From assembly GCA_944324135.1 (NCBI GenBank), contig CALUVE010000005.1, positions 1-64,000 of the forward strand: a DNA stretch of 64,000 nucleotides, written 5' to 3'. The translations under genes and the position numbers were made by a program. The stretch comes from Candidatus Gastranaerophilales bacterium. Its GTDB lineage: Bacteria; Cyanobacteriota; Vampirovibrionia; Gastranaerophilales; Gastranaerophilaceae. The notes beneath the pieces are model-generated. The model had not been told where the DNA came from. It worked only from the letters and a program-made list of their open reading frames with translations, and searched no databases. Positions 8,694-18,335 of this stretch are shown piece by piece (within the stretch, counting starts at the first letter, position 1; every line of letters starts with the position of its first letter).

Positions 8694-9749
8694 TTATTTT
8701 CTCAATTCCGCAAGTTTCTTATAAAGGTCAATTTCTTTATCTGTCAAATCTTTTGGGATAACTATTTTTATTCTGATATTGAGATTTCCTTTGCCGCCGT
8801 CTTTTTTAGCAAGCCCGAGGCCTTTCAGTCGCAGCATTTGACCTGATGAAGTTTTTGGAGGAATTTTTACACTGATATTGCCATCCGGTGTTTTTACCTC
8901 TTTCTTGCATCCGATTACTGCCTCTGCAGGGGTAACTTCAAGGTCTTTTATCAAATCACTGCCGTCTATCTCGTAATCATTATCTTTAATATGGATTACC
9001 AGATACAGGTCACCTTTTTGTCCGTAAGCATCAGCTTTCCCCTCGCCTTTAACTCTTACTTTTTGCCCCTCATGCAACGGCGATGGTAATTTAACTTTAA
9101 TGGATTTTTGTTCGCTTCGGATTCCTGTTCCGCCGCAGGCAGAACAATAGCCTCCGCCCGGCGGGCATTGTGTACAACGTTCCATCTGATTAAATCTGAC
9201 ATTTATCGGGGATGTAGACATCAAATCTTTCAATGTAACATTCAAATTCATAGTGACATCCAAATCCTCTTGCGGTGCCTGCTGTGTGCGTCTGGAACGC
9301 TGTTTTGCACCACGCTGGGACTGTTGTGCACCGCCAAAGTCAAAGCCGCCAAAATTCATTCCCTGAGCTCCGCGCATTCCCCCGCCCATCATATCTCCGA
9401 ATAGTGAGCTGAAAAAGTCGGAAAAGCCGCCCAAATCCTGACCATTGAAACTATAACTTTGATAGCCGCCCTGTCCGCCGCCAAATCCAAAGTTTTCAAA
9501 TCCAGGCGGAGGTGTGTAACTCTGACCGCCCTGCCAGTTTGAACCTAAGCTGTCATATCTTTGACGTTTTTGTTTGTCGCCTAATACTTCATAAGCTTCA
9601 TTTATATCTTTAAATTTGCTTTCAGCCTCTTTTGTTTTATTTACATCAGGGTGATATTTACGCGCAAGTTTACGGTATGCCGATTTTATCTCTGCATCCG
9701 TTGCGTCACGTTTTACACCCAGTATTTCATAATAATCTTTGTATTCCAT
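8694..9749 (-). CDS. DnaJ/CbpA-like co-chaperone with reduced zinc finger
   Basis: An Hsp40 co-chaperone that would stimulate DnaK. The J domain occupies residues 1-70 ([16 protein letters not shown], the HPD motif in KYHPDVNK). It is followed by a Gly/Phe/Gln-rich region to about residue 150, a short Cys segment ([18 protein letters not shown]) and the client-binding beta domains with a dimerisation tail. Full DnaJ has four CxxCxGxG motifs; here only one complete and one partial motif remain. The protein is therefore between type I and type II (CbpA-like). It begins at an ATG with an AGGAGA site overlapped by a perfect palindrome. Confidence 0.88.
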   Translation of the reverse strand: MEYKDYYEILGVKRDATDAEIKSAYRKLARKYHPDVNKTKEAESKFKDINEAYEVLGDKQKRQRYDSLGSNWQGGQSYTPPPGFENFGFGGGQGGYQSYSFNGQDLGGFSDFFSSLFGDMMGGGMRGAQGMNFGGFDFGGAQQSQRGAKQRSRRTQQAPQEDLDVTMNLNVTLKDLMSTSPINVRFNQMERCTQCPPGGGYCSACGGTGIRSEQKSIKVKLPSPLHEGQKVRVKGEGKADAYGQKGDLYLVIHIKDNDYEIDGSDLIKDLEVTPAEAVIGCKKEVKTPDGNISVKIPPKTSSGQMLRLKGLGLAKKDGGKGNLNIRIKIVIPKDLTDKEIDLYKKLAELRK

Positions 9750-9762
9750 AGTATGTGTCTCC

Positions 9763-9778
9763 TATTATCATGATAATA
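9763..9778. promoter_or_regulatory. Perfect 16-base palindrome upstream of the DnaJ gene
   Basis: TATTATCATGATAATA is an exact palindrome that ends 14 bases before the start codon, abutting the AGGAGA ribosome site. It may serve as an operator or as an RNA hairpin affecting translation. It is not the CIRCE heat-shock element, which is longer and contains GAGTGCTAA. Confidence 0.35.
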
Positions 9779-9823
9779 TAAATTCCACGAATTACTCAAA
9801 TTATTAATTATTTTTTAATCATA

Positions 9824-9860
9824 TAAAAAAAGCCCCCTGAAAATTCAGGAGGCTTTTTTG
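9824..9860. terminator. Bidirectional terminator after rplR
   Basis: AGCCCCCTGAA at 9831-9841 pairs with TTCAGGAGGCT at 9844-9854 with one mismatch, flanked by an A run and a T run. On the minus strand it ends the rplF-orphan-rplR unit 17 bases after the rplR stop and insulates it from the DnaJ gene. Confidence 0.8.
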
Positions 9861-9876
9861 TTTTAAGTGTAACAAA

Positions 9877-10245
9877 TTAGAACATCAATCCTGCTTCACG
9901 TGCAGCGTCAGCAAGTGCCTGTACACGACCGTGGTATAAGAAACCTCCGCGGTCAAATACAACACATTCAACGCCTGCTTTCAAAGCTTTTTTAGCGATA
10001 GCTTCACCGACAACTTTTGCAGCGTCGATATTTCCGCCGTGAGCCAATTTTGCTTTAAGTTCTTTATCGTTTGAAGAAGCTGCTGCCAGTGTTACATGGT
10101 TTTCATCGTCAATCAACTGTGCATAGATGTGTTTTGTACTTCTGTAAACAGCTAATCTCGGGAATTCCTTTGTTCCTGACAATTTAACTCTGATTGATCT
10201 GTGTCTTTTTTGTGTTTGTGGTTTTCTTGCTTTTTGTTTAATCAT
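9877..10245 (-). CDS. rplR: Large ribosomal subunit protein L18
   Basis: A 122-residue L18, which binds 5S rRNA with L5. It is recognised by [30 protein letters not shown] and the C-terminal [26 protein letters not shown]. The start is the ATG at 10245 with AAAGGAG ten bases upstream; an earlier in-frame ATG would remove that site. It is the last gene of the cluster. rpsE, rpmD, rplO and secY, which usually follow, are absent, and a terminator comes next. Confidence 0.96.
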   Translation of the reverse strand: MIKQKARKPQTQKRHRSIRVKLSGTKEFPRLAVYRSTKHIYAQLIDDENHVTLAAASSNDKELKAKLAHGGNIDAAKVVGEAIAKKALKAGVECVVFDRGGFLYHGRVQALADAAREAGLMF

Positions 10246-10304
10246 TTTGTTTTCTCCTTTCACCCAAACCTTCTTGAAAAACCACTTTCAAGGGTTTATG
10301 CGGG

Positions 10305-10628
10305 CTATGCTTTTGTATCTAATACTAATTCAACTTTAGATTTATCCACATACTGCTGACCTAAATCTTTATTCATCTGTTCGAAAATATCGCACAAAAT
10401 CCAGGGATTATCAACAGTAGTAGAAAGTCTAATTCCTTTATCGGCTAATTTTTTATCTGTTTTTTGGATATTGAAAGTATCTTTTACAGAGACATCAAAC
10501 ATATCACTGATATTATTGTATTTTTTATCAATATAAATTTTAACATCCGTATATTTTTTATCAATTTCCTTATCCGTAGTCCCGGCGGGAAATCGAATAT
10601 CATATATACCTGAAAAAGATACTTTCAT
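10305..10628 (-). CDS. Orphan protein inside the ribosomal protein cluster, 107 aa
   Basis: I do not recognise this protein. It lies between rplF (24 bases away) and rplR (59 bases away), where most bacteria have nothing. It starts at the ATG at 10628 with GGAG ten bases ahead and begins MKVSFSGIYDIRF, matching the FxG-type start of other small orphans in this window. The rest is Asp/Lys-rich with no Cys motif or membrane segment, and is not the basic composition of a ribosomal protein. It is probably co-transcribed with L6 and L18; a translation-linked role is only a guess. Confidence 0.75.
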   Translation of the reverse strand: MKVSFSGIYDIRFPAGTTDKEIDKKYTDVKIYIDKKYNNISDMFDVSVKDTFNIQKTDKKLADKGIRLSTTVDNPWILCDIFEQMNKDLGQQYVDKSKVELVLDTKA

Positions 10629-10651
10629 AATCAACCGACTCCGGTTATTTA

Positions 10652-11191
10652 TTATTTTTTACCAGCTTTACCGGCTTTACGTCTTACGTATTCACCCTCG
10701 TATCTGATACCTTTTCCTTTGTAAACTTCAGGCGGACGTTTTCCTCTGATTTCAGCGGCAACATCACCTACTGTTTGTTTGTTAGTACCTTTTACGCTGA
10801 TTTTTGTGTTTGCTTCTACAGAAAGAGTAATTCCTGCAGGCGGAACAATATCAACAGGGTGTGAATAACCAAGCTGCATATTTAATGTAGTACCCTGCAT
10901 TTGAGCACGATAACCTACACCTTGGATTTCAAGATTTTTTACAAAACCTTCTTTAACACCTTTAACTGCATTTGCAATCAAAGTTCTTGAAAGACCGTGC
11001 AATGAACGGGCTTCTCTTGAATCATCTTTTCTTGTAACAACTACATGGTTGTCTTCAACTTTAACATCGATTTCAGGACGAATTTCTACAACTTCAGTAC
11101 CTAAAGGTCCTTTTGCAGTAATTACGTGTCCTTCGATTTTTACCTCAACTCCAGCTGGAATTTCGATAGGTAATTTTCCGATACGTGACAT
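10652..11191 (-). CDS. rplF: Large ribosomal subunit protein L6
   Basis: A 179-residue L6, which binds 23S rRNA near the sarcin-ricin loop and stalk base. The start MSRIGKLPIEIPAGVEV, the middle SRTLIANAVKGVKEGF and the C-terminal KGKGIRYEGEYVRRKAGKAGKK are typical. AAGGAG lies about 7 bases upstream of the ATG. It is the first gene after a 356-base gap containing a terminator for rpsH and a candidate promoter, so it probably heads its own transcript with the orphan gene and rplR. Confidence 0.97.
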   Translation of the reverse strand: MSRIGKLPIEIPAGVEVKIEGHVITAKGPLGTEVVEIRPEIDVKVEDNHVVVTRKDDSREARSLHGLSRTLIANAVKGVKEGFVKNLEIQGVGYRAQMQGTTLNMQLGYSHPVDIVPPAGITLSVEANTKISVKGTNKQTVGDVAAEIRGKRPPEVYKGKGIRYEGEYVRRKAGKAGKK

Positions 11192-11297
11192 AGTTTTTTC
11201 TCCTTATGGTATATTACTACAGTTGGCGGAACATAAATATTTCGGCTTAATAGTTCCCGCCTCCGGACTTTTCTACCAATTACATCCGGCAAATTCT

Positions 11298-11326
11298 AAT
11301 CTATCACAGACAAAATCTCTTGTAAA
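11298..11326 (-). promoter_or_regulatory. Candidate promoter for rplF-orphan-rplR
   Basis: On the minus strand TTTACA (11326-11321) and TAGATT (11303-11298) are 17 bases apart. The predicted transcript would carry about 100 bases of leader before the rplF start. The match to consensus is moderate and AT-rich DNA gives chance hits. Confidence 0.35.
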
Positions 11327-11488
11327 CAGGTTATTAAAATTCGTAAAGTAGGGTCGATGTGTAGGATGTAATCGTAGAACACATACTACAGATTTTTAAT
11401 GTCTATTACAATCCGGTTCTATTAGACACAACTTTCCTGACTCCCACAGGTTAGGAGATGTAGCAAATAAAATTCTATCAATAACATC

Positions 11489-11520
11489 AAAAAATCCGTT
11501 CCAAACTGAAACGGATTTTT
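11489..11520 (-). terminator. Intrinsic terminator after rpsH
   Basis: AAAATCCGTT and AACGGATTTT form a strong stem about 28 bases after the rpsH stop, followed on the minus strand by a T tract. It splits the ribosomal protein cluster between rpsH and rplF. Confidence 0.75.
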
Positions 11521-11547
11521 ATATGATATTTGTTTATTGATTTCAAA

Positions 11548-11943
11548 TTAATAAATGTAGCAGAGTACTTCGCCGCCAAGGTTTTCCTTACGTGCTTTTC
11601 TGTCTGTCAGCAAGCCTTTGCTTGTTGATACGATTGCTACACCCATACCGCCTAATACTTGCGGCAAGTTTTTAGCTTTGCAGTAAGTTCTCAAACCAGG
11701 TTTTGATACTCTTTTCAAACTTGTAATTACAGGTTTGTTCTTTTCATCGTATTTCAATTCGATTTCCAAAACCTTGAATTTGCCGACTTCTTTCACTGCG
11801 TAATCAGTGATGAAACCTTCTTCTTTTAATAATTTTGCCAGCTCAACTTTTAATTTTGATGCCGGAATTTCAACGCTCGGGTGTGATACCATATTTGCGT
11901 TTCTGATTCTTGTTAGCATATCTGCTATTGGATCTGTATTCAT
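11548..11943 (-). CDS. rpsH: Small ribosomal subunit protein S8
   Basis: A 131-residue S8, a primary 16S rRNA binder and, in some bacteria, an autoregulator of this operon. It is recognised by [16 protein letters not shown] at the start and [27 protein letters not shown] at the end. The ATG at 11943 is chosen because AAAGGAAA lies just upstream and the S8 family starts at [10 protein letters not shown]. It is followed by a terminator rather than by rplF. Confidence 0.96.
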   Translation of the reverse strand: MNTDPIADMLTRIRNANMVSHPSVEIPASKLKVELAKLLKEEGFITDYAVKEVGKFKVLEIELKYDEKNKPVITSLKRVSKPGLRTYCKAKNLPQVLGGMGVAIVSTSKGLLTDRKARKENLGGEVLCYIY

Positions 11944-12126
11944 AATTATTTTCCTTTTCAACTTATGCCGAATGTTTTCGGCGCTACTTACTAAATTTTA
12001 TTGTCCGGTTCGGTTTTTGCCGCCTTGACATATTTCTAGCAGTTTAGCAAGTCAATAAAGGTTATAACTGGGTATAATTCTTTATAGTCTTGCTTTTCAC
12101 AGCATTTTAGCAACTTCTCAGTTGTA

Positions 12127-12333
12127 CTACCAGCTTGCTTTTGTTACGCCCGGCAACAAGCCCTGGTGAGCCATTTTTCTCAAACAAATTCTGCAAAGAC
12201 CGAAATCTCTGTGGAACCCGTGAGGTCTGCCGCAAATGCTGCATCTGTTATGAAGTCTTACTGTCGGGTATTTGCCCTTTGCAGCAAGCATTCTTCTTTT
12301 TTCTTCTTTGTTTATCATCGCTTTTTTAGCCAT
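12127..12333 (-). CDS. rpsN: Small ribosomal subunit protein S14, zinc type
   Basis: A 68-residue S14 of the short, zinc-binding type, with two CxxC pairs (CSIC and CRIC) spaced about 17 residues apart. Conserved RHNRCxxCGRPHG-like sequence ([19 protein letters not shown]) and LPGVTKASW at the end confirm it. It lies between rplE and rpsH as in the spc operon. A 183-base gap to the rpsH start on the downstream side is longer than usual. Confidence 0.96.
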   Translation of the reverse strand: MAKKAMINKEEKRRMLAAKGKYPTVRLHNRCSICGRPHGFHRDFGLCRICLRKMAHQGLLPGVTKASW

Positions 12334-12396
12334 GAATTTCTCCTTTGTGTTTTGTTTGTTTACTTGTAATATTGACGATTGTTATCGTCTTTTGTT

Positions 12397-12954
12397 CTAT
12401 TTGTTAAGTCCTTTGAAAGGCATTCCGAGAAGTCTCAATAATTCTCTTGCTTCATCATCTGTGTTTGCAGTTGTAATGATTGAAACGTTCATACCTTTTA
12501 CAAGATCAACTTCTTCATAAGTGATTTCAGGGAACAGTGCTTGTTCTTTCAAGCCTAATGTGTAGTTGCCGCGTCCGTCAAAACTTTTTGCGCTGATACC
12601 GCGGAAGTCACGGATACGAGGAAGAACTACTGTGATTAACTTTTGAAGAAAATCATACATTCTTTCGCCGCGTAATGTAACCATTGCACCTACAGGCATC
12701 CCTTCTCTCAATTTGTAAGAAGCGATTGATTTTTTAGCTTTTGTAATAACAGCTTTTTGACCTGCTATTTTAGTCAATTGAGCTTCAATTGATTCAGCGA
12801 TTTTTGTATTGTGAGAAGCTTCACCAACACCCATGTTCAACACGATTTTGTGCAATTGAGGGATTTGGTGGTCATTTGTGTAACCAAACTTCTCTTTCAA
12901 TGCTGCTTTTACTTCTTCATTGTATTTTGATCTTAAATTTTTAGTTAATGTCAT
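12397..12954 (-). CDS. rplE: Large ribosomal subunit protein L5
   Basis: A 185-residue L5 that binds 5S rRNA in the central protuberance. Typical signatures are [49 protein letters not shown] and [20 protein letters not shown]. It follows rplX and precedes rpsN, in the normal order. Confidence 0.97.
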   Translation of the reverse strand: MTLTKNLRSKYNEEVKAALKEKFGYTNDHQIPQLHKIVLNMGVGEASHNTKIAESIEAQLTKIAGQKAVITKAKKSIASYKLREGMPVGAMVTLRGERMYDFLQKLITVVLPRIRDFRGISAKSFDGRGNYTLGLKEQALFPEITYEEVDLVKGMNVSIITTANTDDEARELLRLLGMPFKGLNK

Positions 12955-13005
12955 TTTTCTAGTTCCTTATCTTAGGATGATTTGCGCCAAACCACCAGGT
13001 TTGCG

Positions 13006-13344
13006 TTATACATCCAACTGTTCACCGCATTTTTTGCAAACACGAACTTTTTTGCCGTCTACGACATCGTGTTTGATTCTGGTTGGTTTTTCGCAAGCCG
13101 GGCATACAATCATTACGTTTGATGCATCTACAGGTGCTTCAAGCTTGATTAAGCCGCCTTGAATACCAGCCATTGGTTGAGGTTTTTGTGCTTTGGTAAC
13201 CATATTTGCACCTTCCACAATCACTTTTGATTCAGACGGAATTGCTTTTTTTACGTTACCGATTTTTCCTTTATCTTTGCCTGCTGTCAGGATTACTCTG
13301 TCTCCTGCTTTTACATGCAAATTTTTCTTTTTTTTGTCTGCCAT
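13006..13344 (-). CDS. rplX: Large ribosomal subunit protein L24
   Basis: A 112-residue L24 that initiates 50S assembly. The KOW motif region (LHVKAGDRVILTAGKDKGKIG) is at the N-terminus. The C-terminus carries two CxxC pairs (CPAC and CKKC), a zinc-ribbon extension found in many bacterial L24 proteins. The start is the ATG at 13344, with ATGGAGAAATAAA upstream; a longer frame begins 11 codons earlier without a good site. Confidence 0.96.
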   Translation of the reverse strand: MADKKKKNLHVKAGDRVILTAGKDKGKIGNVKKAIPSESKVIVEGANMVTKAQKPQPMAGIQGGLIKLEAPVDASNVMIVCPACEKPTRIKHDVVDGKKVRVCKKCGEQLDV

Positions 13345-13435
13345 TTTATTTCTCCATTGTTCATACGTAACCGTCATAACTGCCGGGCGTATATTGTATT
13401 AGCTTTTTTGGTTTTATCTCATTTTTTTTTGAGTG

Positions 13436-13804
13436 CTAGATAACTTCCGGTGCAAGAGAAACAATCTTCATATAGCCTTTGTCTCTCAATTCACGGGCTA
13501 CAGGTCCGAATACACGGGTTCCGCGAGGGTTGCCGTCTTTGTTGATAATTACTGCAGCGTTTTCGTCAAATCTGATTACTGAACCATCTTCACGTTTGAT
13601 ATCGTGTTTTGTTCTGACTACTACAGCTTTTACAACTTCACCGGCTTTTACTGCCTGATTCGGTGCAGCTGATTTTACAGAAGCTACGATTTCATCGCCG
13701 ACTGCTGCAAATTTTTTGTTTGAGCTGCCCATTACACGGATACACAGTAATTCTTTTGCGCCTGTGTTATCTGCTACTTCTAATCTGGTTTCTTGTTGTA
13801 TCAT
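13436..13804 (-). CDS. rplN: Large ribosomal subunit protein L14
   Basis: A 122-residue L14, highly conserved: [20 protein letters not shown], the [20 protein letters not shown] core and [20 protein letters not shown]. It contributes to the subunit interface. Located between rpsQ and rplX as expected. Confidence 0.98.
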   Translation of the reverse strand: MIQQETRLEVADNTGAKELLCIRVMGSSNKKFAAVGDEIVASVKSAAPNQAVKAGEVVKAVVVRTKHDIKREDGSVIRFDENAAVIINKDGNPRGTRVFGPVARELRDKGYMKIVSLAPEVI

Positions 13805-13893
13805 TTTTACTATTCCTTTGTTTTTAAGTATTTCTACTAAGTTTAAGACCTCTCATTACTCTCTGGTAATGTTGTCTGTTTTTCTGCTGATTA

Positions 13894-14139
13894 TTAACGA
13901 GCCTTTTCTACTACTTCCAATAATGTCCAACGTTTGTCGCCTGAAATAGGTCTTGATTCGATGATTCTAACGATATCACCTTCGTTGCAAACATTGTTTT
14001 CATCATGTGCTTTGTAGTTTTTGTTAGATTCAATAATCTTTTTGTATTTCGGATGTGGTTCATAATCAGCTACTTTAACAACAATTGTTTTATCCATTTT
14101 GTTGCTAACTACGATTCCTTGTTTTTCTTTCTTAGGCAT
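13894..14139 (-). CDS. rpsQ: Small ribosomal subunit protein S17
   Basis: An 81-residue S17 that binds helix 11 of 16S rRNA. Recognised by [46 protein letters not shown]. Its ATG at 14139 overlaps the rpmC stop by 8 bases, so the two are translationally coupled. Confidence 0.96.
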   Translation of the reverse strand: MPKKEKQGIVVSNKMDKTIVVKVADYEPHPKYKKIIESNKNYKAHDENNVCNEGDIVRIIESRPISGDKRWTLLEVVEKAR

Positions 14140-14329
14140 TTTGTACCTCTTTTTCTTTTATTACTGTTTTTGCTTGAGCTACCAATCTTTTTGTTTTAGA
14201 AATCATTGCTGTGTTTTCTAATTTATGAGTTGCAAGCTGCAATCTGTATTCCATCAATTGCTTCTTCCAATCTAAAATTAGATTCTGGAGCTCATCAATT
14301 GTTTTTTCTCGCATTTCACTTAATTTCAT
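14132..14329 (-). CDS. rpmC: Large ribosomal subunit protein L29
   Basis: A 65-residue two-helix L29 near the peptide exit tunnel, recognised by [20 protein letters not shown] and the C-terminal Lys-rich helix. The ATG at 14329 is preceded by AAGGAAAACATAAA; an upstream in-frame start would add a non-conserved tail. Its end overlaps rpsQ by 8 bases. Confidence 0.94.
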   Translation of the reverse strand: MKLSEMREKTIDELQNLILDWKKQLMEYRLQLATHKLENTAMISKTKRLVAQAKTVIKEKEVQNA

Positions 14330-14392
14330 TTTATGTTTTCCTTTTTCTTGTTTTTTTTGCTGCACAGAATTTTTATTCTGAAGCAAAAAGCA

Positions 14393-14812
14393 TTATGCTT
14401 CGACTTTTGCTTTTTCAACTATTTTTACTTTAATAGGAAGTTTTTGAGCTGCGAGTTCCAATGCATGAACTGCAACACTTCTGTCAAAGTAATCAAGTTC
14501 AAAAAGTAATCTGTTCGGTTTTACAACCGCTACCCAGTACTCCAAATTACCTTTACCTGAACCCATACGAGTTTCAGCAGGTTTTGCTGTAATCGGTTTA
14601 TCCGGGAAAATTTTAATCCATACGTTACCGCCACGTTTGATTTCACGGGTCATAGCACGACGTGCTGCTTCGATTTGACGGCTTGTAATCCAACCCGGTT
14701 CTACAGCTTGCAATGCATATTGACCAAATTCGAACTTGGTACCTCTTGTTTCAGTACCTTTCATTCTTCCTTTCATCATTTTGCGGTATTTTGTTTTTTT
14801 AGGCTGTAACAT
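14393..14812 (-). CDS. rplP: Large ribosomal subunit protein L16
   Basis: A 139-residue L16 that organises the A-site tRNA region. Signatures include [58 protein letters not shown] and [16 protein letters not shown]. Between rpsC and rpmC as expected. Confidence 0.97.
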   Translation of the reverse strand: MLQPKKTKYRKMMKGRMKGTETRGTKFEFGQYALQAVEPGWITSRQIEAARRAMTREIKRGGNVWIKIFPDKPITAKPAETRMGSGKGNLEYWVAVVKPNRLLFELDYFDRSVAVHALELAAQKLPIKVKIVEKAKVEA

Positions 14813-14859
14813 TATTATTTGCTCCTATTTGTTTTTATACCTTAATTTTTACTCTTTGA

Positions 14860-15594
14860 TTATTCAGCTTGAGTTGTTTCAACTGCTCTGCGTTTTGGAC
14901 GTCTCATTCCTTTTTCTGAATTTTCTTTTGAGCTTTTTACTTTGATGTTCTGGTCTGCTTTTTCACCAGGCATAAGGTTGCCTTTGAAAATCCAAACTTT
15001 AACACCGATTTTACCCATTATAGTATCTGCTTCGGTGAATCCGTAATCTACGTCTGCTCTTAATGTTTGAAGAGGAATTCTACCCTCTTTTGCCCATTCT
15101 GAACGAGCGATTTCAGCTCCGCCCAAGCGGCCTGATACCATAACTTTTATACCTTGAGCACCGGCTCTCATTGTACGCTGCATTGCTTGTTTCATTGCTC
15201 TTCTGAAAGCTACACGTTTTTCCAGTTGTTGAGCAATTGCTTCTGCTACTAATTGTGCATCTGCATCAATTCTTGCAACTTCTACAACATTTATAATAAC
15301 CGGTTTACCGATGTGTTTTGACACATCTTGTCTCAATTCGTCAATACCTTGTCCGCCTCTGCCTACTACAATACCAGGCTTAGCTGTTACAACGGTAATT
15401 GTAATATTTTGTGCTTTTCTTGCAATTTTAATTTTTGATACGCCTGCTGCGTATAATTTTTTCTTAACGAATTTTCTGATTTTAGCATCTTCTGCTACAA
15501 ATTGACTATAATCTCTAATCTTAGCAAACCATGTGCTTGCCCAAGGTTGGATTATGCCTACTCTAAATCCGGTTGGATGTGTTTTTTGTCCCAT
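14860..15594 (-). CDS. rpsC: Small ribosomal subunit protein S3
   Basis: A 244-residue S3 with the KH domain ([31 protein letters not shown]) and the C-terminal domain ([20 protein letters not shown]). It forms part of the mRNA entry channel. The C-terminal 30 residues are a charged lineage-specific tail ([14 protein letters not shown]). Confidence 0.97.
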   Translation of the reverse strand: MGQKTHPTGFRVGIIQPWASTWFAKIRDYSQFVAEDAKIRKFVKKKLYAAGVSKIKIARKAQNITITVVTAKPGIVVGRGGQGIDELRQDVSKHIGKPVIINVVEVARIDADAQLVAEAIAQQLEKRVAFRRAMKQAMQRTMRAGAQGIKVMVSGRLGGAEIARSEWAKEGRIPLQTLRADVDYGFTEADTIMGKIGVKVWIFKGNLMPGEKADQNIKVKSSKENSEKGMRRPKRRAVETTQAE

Positions 15595-15619
15595 TTTTTA
15601 TACCTTTTGTTTTTTGCTA

Positions 15620-15961
15620 CTACTTTTTAACGATGTCACTGACTTTTAATGTCAGGTGTGATGTACGTTTCAGTCTTTTATAAATACGACCTTGTGCTCT
15701 TGGTTTCCCTCTTTTATATGTTGTGCTTTCATCAGCGAAAATTTCAGAAATTTTCAAAACATCAGCTGATACGCCGTATTTTTCTTGAGCGTTTGCAACT
15801 GCAGCTTTCAAGTTCTTTTCAACCACTCTTGCCGCAAAGTATGGCATAAAACGCAACATATCTTGAGCTTCAAGAACACTTTTGCCTCTAACTTCGTTGA
15901 TTACTCTGCGAAGTTTTCTTGCTGTCATTCTTATATCTGTTTGTCTTGATTTAGCTTCCAT
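15620..15961 (-). CDS. rplV: Large ribosomal subunit protein L22
   Basis: A 113-residue L22 whose loop lines the peptide exit tunnel. Recognised by RMTARKLRRVINEVRGKSV, AAVANAQEKYGV and the RAQGRIYKRLKRTSHLTL loop region. Between rpsS and rpsC in normal order, 25 bases ahead of rpsC. Confidence 0.97.
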   Translation of the reverse strand: MEAKSRQTDIRMTARKLRRVINEVRGKSVLEAQDMLRFMPYFAARVVEKNLKAAVANAQEKYGVSADVLKISEIFADESTTYKRGKPRAQGRIYKRLKRTSHLTLKVSDIVKK

Positions 15962-16055
15962 TTTTACTTTCCTTATGTTTTATTTCTTTTGCTTTTGATT
16001 CTGAAACAAGTTCAGGATAAGTTTTCGTAAACCTCTATAGTTCGGCAACTACAAC

Positions 16056-16337
16056 TTATTTTCTTTTTGCGGTTTTATCAGAACCTGCGTGACCTTTGAA
16101 TAATCTGGTCGGTGCAAACTCACCCAATTTGTGACCAATCATTTGCTCTGTTACATACACAGGAACGTGAGTTTTCCCGTTATGAACTGCAATTGTATGA
16201 CCTAACATATCAGGGATAATCATTGACGCTCTTGACCATGTTTTTATCACTTTATGTTCTGAGTTCGCATTCATTTTTTCGATTTTCTTTTGTAGAGCTT
16301 CTTCTACATATGGGCCTTTTTTTAATGAACGTGCCAT
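16056..16337 (-). CDS. rpsS: Small ribosomal subunit protein S19
   Basis: A 93-residue S19 in the 30S head: [88 protein letters not shown] lies directly before the ATG. Confidence 0.98.
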   Translation of the reverse strand: MARSLKKGPYVEEALQKKIEKMNANSEHKVIKTWSRASMIIPDMLGHTIAVHNGKTHVPVYVTEQMIGHKLGEFAPTRLFKGHAGSDKTAKRK

Positions 16338-16449
16338 TAATTTCTCCTTTTAGTTGTTTTTATTTTGTATTTATGAAAGGCTTGTTCGCTCTTTTGAGGG
16401 TGATTCGGGTGGAGGCTGGCTCGCACCCGATATCCTCATCTAACTTGCC

Positions 16450-17277
16450 TTATTTTTTTCTTCTTCTAACGATTAATTTATTAGAAGCTTTATTAACTTT
16501 TCTAGTTTTCTGACCGAGAGCTGGTTTACCCCAAGGTGTTTTAGGGTTGCCGCCAGGTCCGGTTTTACCTTCACCACCACCGTGAGGGTGATCGCAAGGG
16601 TTCATTGTAACACCGCGGACAGTTGGTCTGATACCGAGGTAACGTTTTCTACCTGCTTTACCGATTGACAAGTTTTTGAATTCAGCATTGCCTAATGTAC
16701 CGATTGTAGCCAGGCATTCTTTTCTTACCATTCTCATTTCTGATGAAGGAAGTTTAATAGTTACGTAATTGCCTTCTTTAGCCATTACCTGAGCTGCGTT
16801 ACCTGCTGCTCTAACCATTACACCGCCGCGTCCCGGTCTGAGTTCAATGTTGTGAACTATAGTACCTAACGGGATAAGATCGAGAGGAAGAGCGTTACCG
16901 ACTTGAACCGGTGCTTCCGGTCCTGATACGATAACATCGCCTACATTCAAACCTTCCGGTGTAAGTATGTATCTTTTTTCACCATCTGCGTAGAATACAA
17001 GTGAAATTCTTACGTTTCTGTTCGGATCGTATTCTATTGTTTTTACTGTTGCCGGTACGCCGAACTTGTCACGTTTGAAATCTATGATACGGTAAGTTCT
17101 TTTTACACCGCCGCCTTTGTGACGACATGTAATTCTACCGGTATTGTTTCTTCCTGCTGTTCTTTTCAATGATTTTAACAGTGATTTTTCAGGAGTTGTA
17201 CAAGTGATTTCTTGATAATCACTTTTTGTCATACCTCTTTGTCCCGGAGATGTCGGATTAATTTTTCTTATTGCCAT
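16450..17277 (-). CDS. rplB: Large ribosomal subunit protein L2
   Basis: A 275-residue L2, needed for subunit association and peptidyl transferase assembly. [40 protein letters not shown] and [19 protein letters not shown] (with the conserved functional His) are present. Located between rplW and rpsS. Confidence 0.98.
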   Translation of the reverse strand: MAIRKINPTSPGQRGMTKSDYQEITCTTPEKSLLKSLKRTAGRNNTGRITCRHKGGGVKRTYRIIDFKRDKFGVPATVKTIEYDPNRNVRISLVFYADGEKRYILTPEGLNVGDVIVSGPEAPVQVGNALPLDLIPLGTIVHNIELRPGRGGVMVRAAGNAAQVMAKEGNYVTIKLPSSEMRMVRKECLATIGTLGNAEFKNLSIGKAGRKRYLGIRPTVRGVTMNPCDHPHGGGEGKTGPGGNPKTPWGKPALGQKTRKVNKASNKLIVRRRKK

Positions 17278-17412
17278 TTTTATTTTCTCCTTTAGTTGGC
17301 TTTTTCTAGTGTCTTTGGGACTTATGCCTTTCGCCCCGTTGTGATTGTTCAGCTTATTTGTTTGGTGTATGCCTTGAATTATCTATCCGCGGCACACACC
17401 GTTCAAAATCCG

Positions 17413-17709
17413 CTAAACTCCGATTAATTCTTCAATCGGATCGCCTTCGATTGTTACGATGGCTTTTTTGCTGGAATCAGTTCTGCCGAATTTGTATCCC
17501 ATTCTTTTTTCATGAGACGGCATATAAACTGTTCTCACTTTTTTAACTTTTCTGCCCGGAAATGCAAGTTCAACAGCTTTGGCAATTTCGATTTTTGTTG
17601 CGTCCTGTTTAACTTCAAAAGTATATTGTCCGAGAGATGTAGCGCCTACTGATTTTTCAGTAATGATAGGCTTTTTAATTACGTCGTATAATTTTTCTGT
17701 ATTACTCAT
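17413..17709 (-). CDS. rplW: Large ribosomal subunit protein L23
   Basis: A 98-residue L23, the docking site for trigger factor and SRP at the tunnel exit. Signatures are YDVIKKPIITEKSVG, QYTFEVKQDATKIEIAKAVE and KVKKVRTVYMPSHEKRMGYK. Its start overlaps the last base of rplD (ATGA-type junction), so the two are coupled. Confidence 0.97.
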   Translation of the reverse strand: MSNTEKLYDVIKKPIITEKSVGATSLGQYTFEVKQDATKIEIAKAVELAFPGRKVKKVRTVYMPSHEKRMGYKFGRTDSSKKAIVTIEGDPIEELIGV

Positions 17710-18335
17710 TATTGCAGCCTTTCTGTTATTTCATTAACAGCAGATTCGGTAATGATTACAGAATCAGCTTCCAGTAAATCTTTCACATTCAAGTTTGACG
17801 GGAGGAGCAATTTAACGCTCGGGATGTTTCTTGCTGCAAGTTCAAGATAATTGTTTTCAGCTGCTTTTGTATCAGCAACAATTAAAGTTTTGCCGGAAAC
17901 ATTCAAAGCTTTCAATGCGCTTACCATCAATTTTGTTTTTGGTTCTGTGATTGTTGAGAAGTCTTTTACAACGACTAATTGGTCTTGTCTTGCAGATAAT
18001 GCTGATTTAAGAGCCAATTTTCTTGCTTTTTGAGGCATGTTGAAACTGTAATCTCTTGGTTTAGGTCCAAAGATTACGCCGCCGCCTGCAAACAGAGGTG
18101 AACGAAGTGAACCAGCTCTTGCGCGGCCTGTTCCTTTTTGTTTCCATGGTTTTCTTCCGCCGCCGGAAACTTCAGCTCTTGTTTTTGCGCAAGCTGAACC
18201 TTGACGTGCATTGTTAAGTTGTCTTCTCAAAGCCAAATGCATTACGTGTAAATTCGGTTCTACACCAAAAACGTTTTCGTTTAATGTGATTTCGCCTAAT
18301 TTTTCACCATTTGTATTTAAAATTTCTTTTGACAT
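17709..18335 (-). CDS. rplD: Large ribosomal subunit protein L4
   Basis: A 208-residue L4 with the tunnel loop region (GGRKPWKQKGTGRARAGSLR, SPLFAGGGVIFGPKPRDYSF). In enterobacteria L4 autoregulates the S10 operon; no such leader structure is identified here. Overlaps rplW by one base. Confidence 0.97.
   Translation of the reverse strand: MSKEILNTNGEKLGEITLNENVFGVEPNLHVMHLALRRQLNNARQGSACAKTRAEVSGGGRKPWKQKGTGRARAGSLRSPLFAGGGVIFGPKPRDYSFNMPQKARKLALKSALSARQDQLVVVKDFSTITEPKTKLMVSALKALNVSGKTLIVADTKAAENNYLELAARNIPSVKLLLPSNLNVKDLLEADSVIITESAVNEITERLQ

Larger units (their letters stand above)
11192..11547. other. Unusually long spacer splitting the ribosomal cluster
   Basis: No gene is supported. 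Reading in the direction of transcription (minus strand), it contains the rpsH terminator, then about 160 bases of mixed sequence, a candidate promoter and an approximately 100-base leader ahead of rplF. Some complementary patches occur near 11440-11465 (GACTCCCACAGGTTAGGAG) but I cannot assign a regulator-binding structure. Confidence 0.6.

Noticed and set aside
9763..9778. CIRCE heat-shock operator at the DnaJ gene
   Set aside because: The palindrome lacks the TTAGCACTC-N9-GAGTGCTAA pattern.
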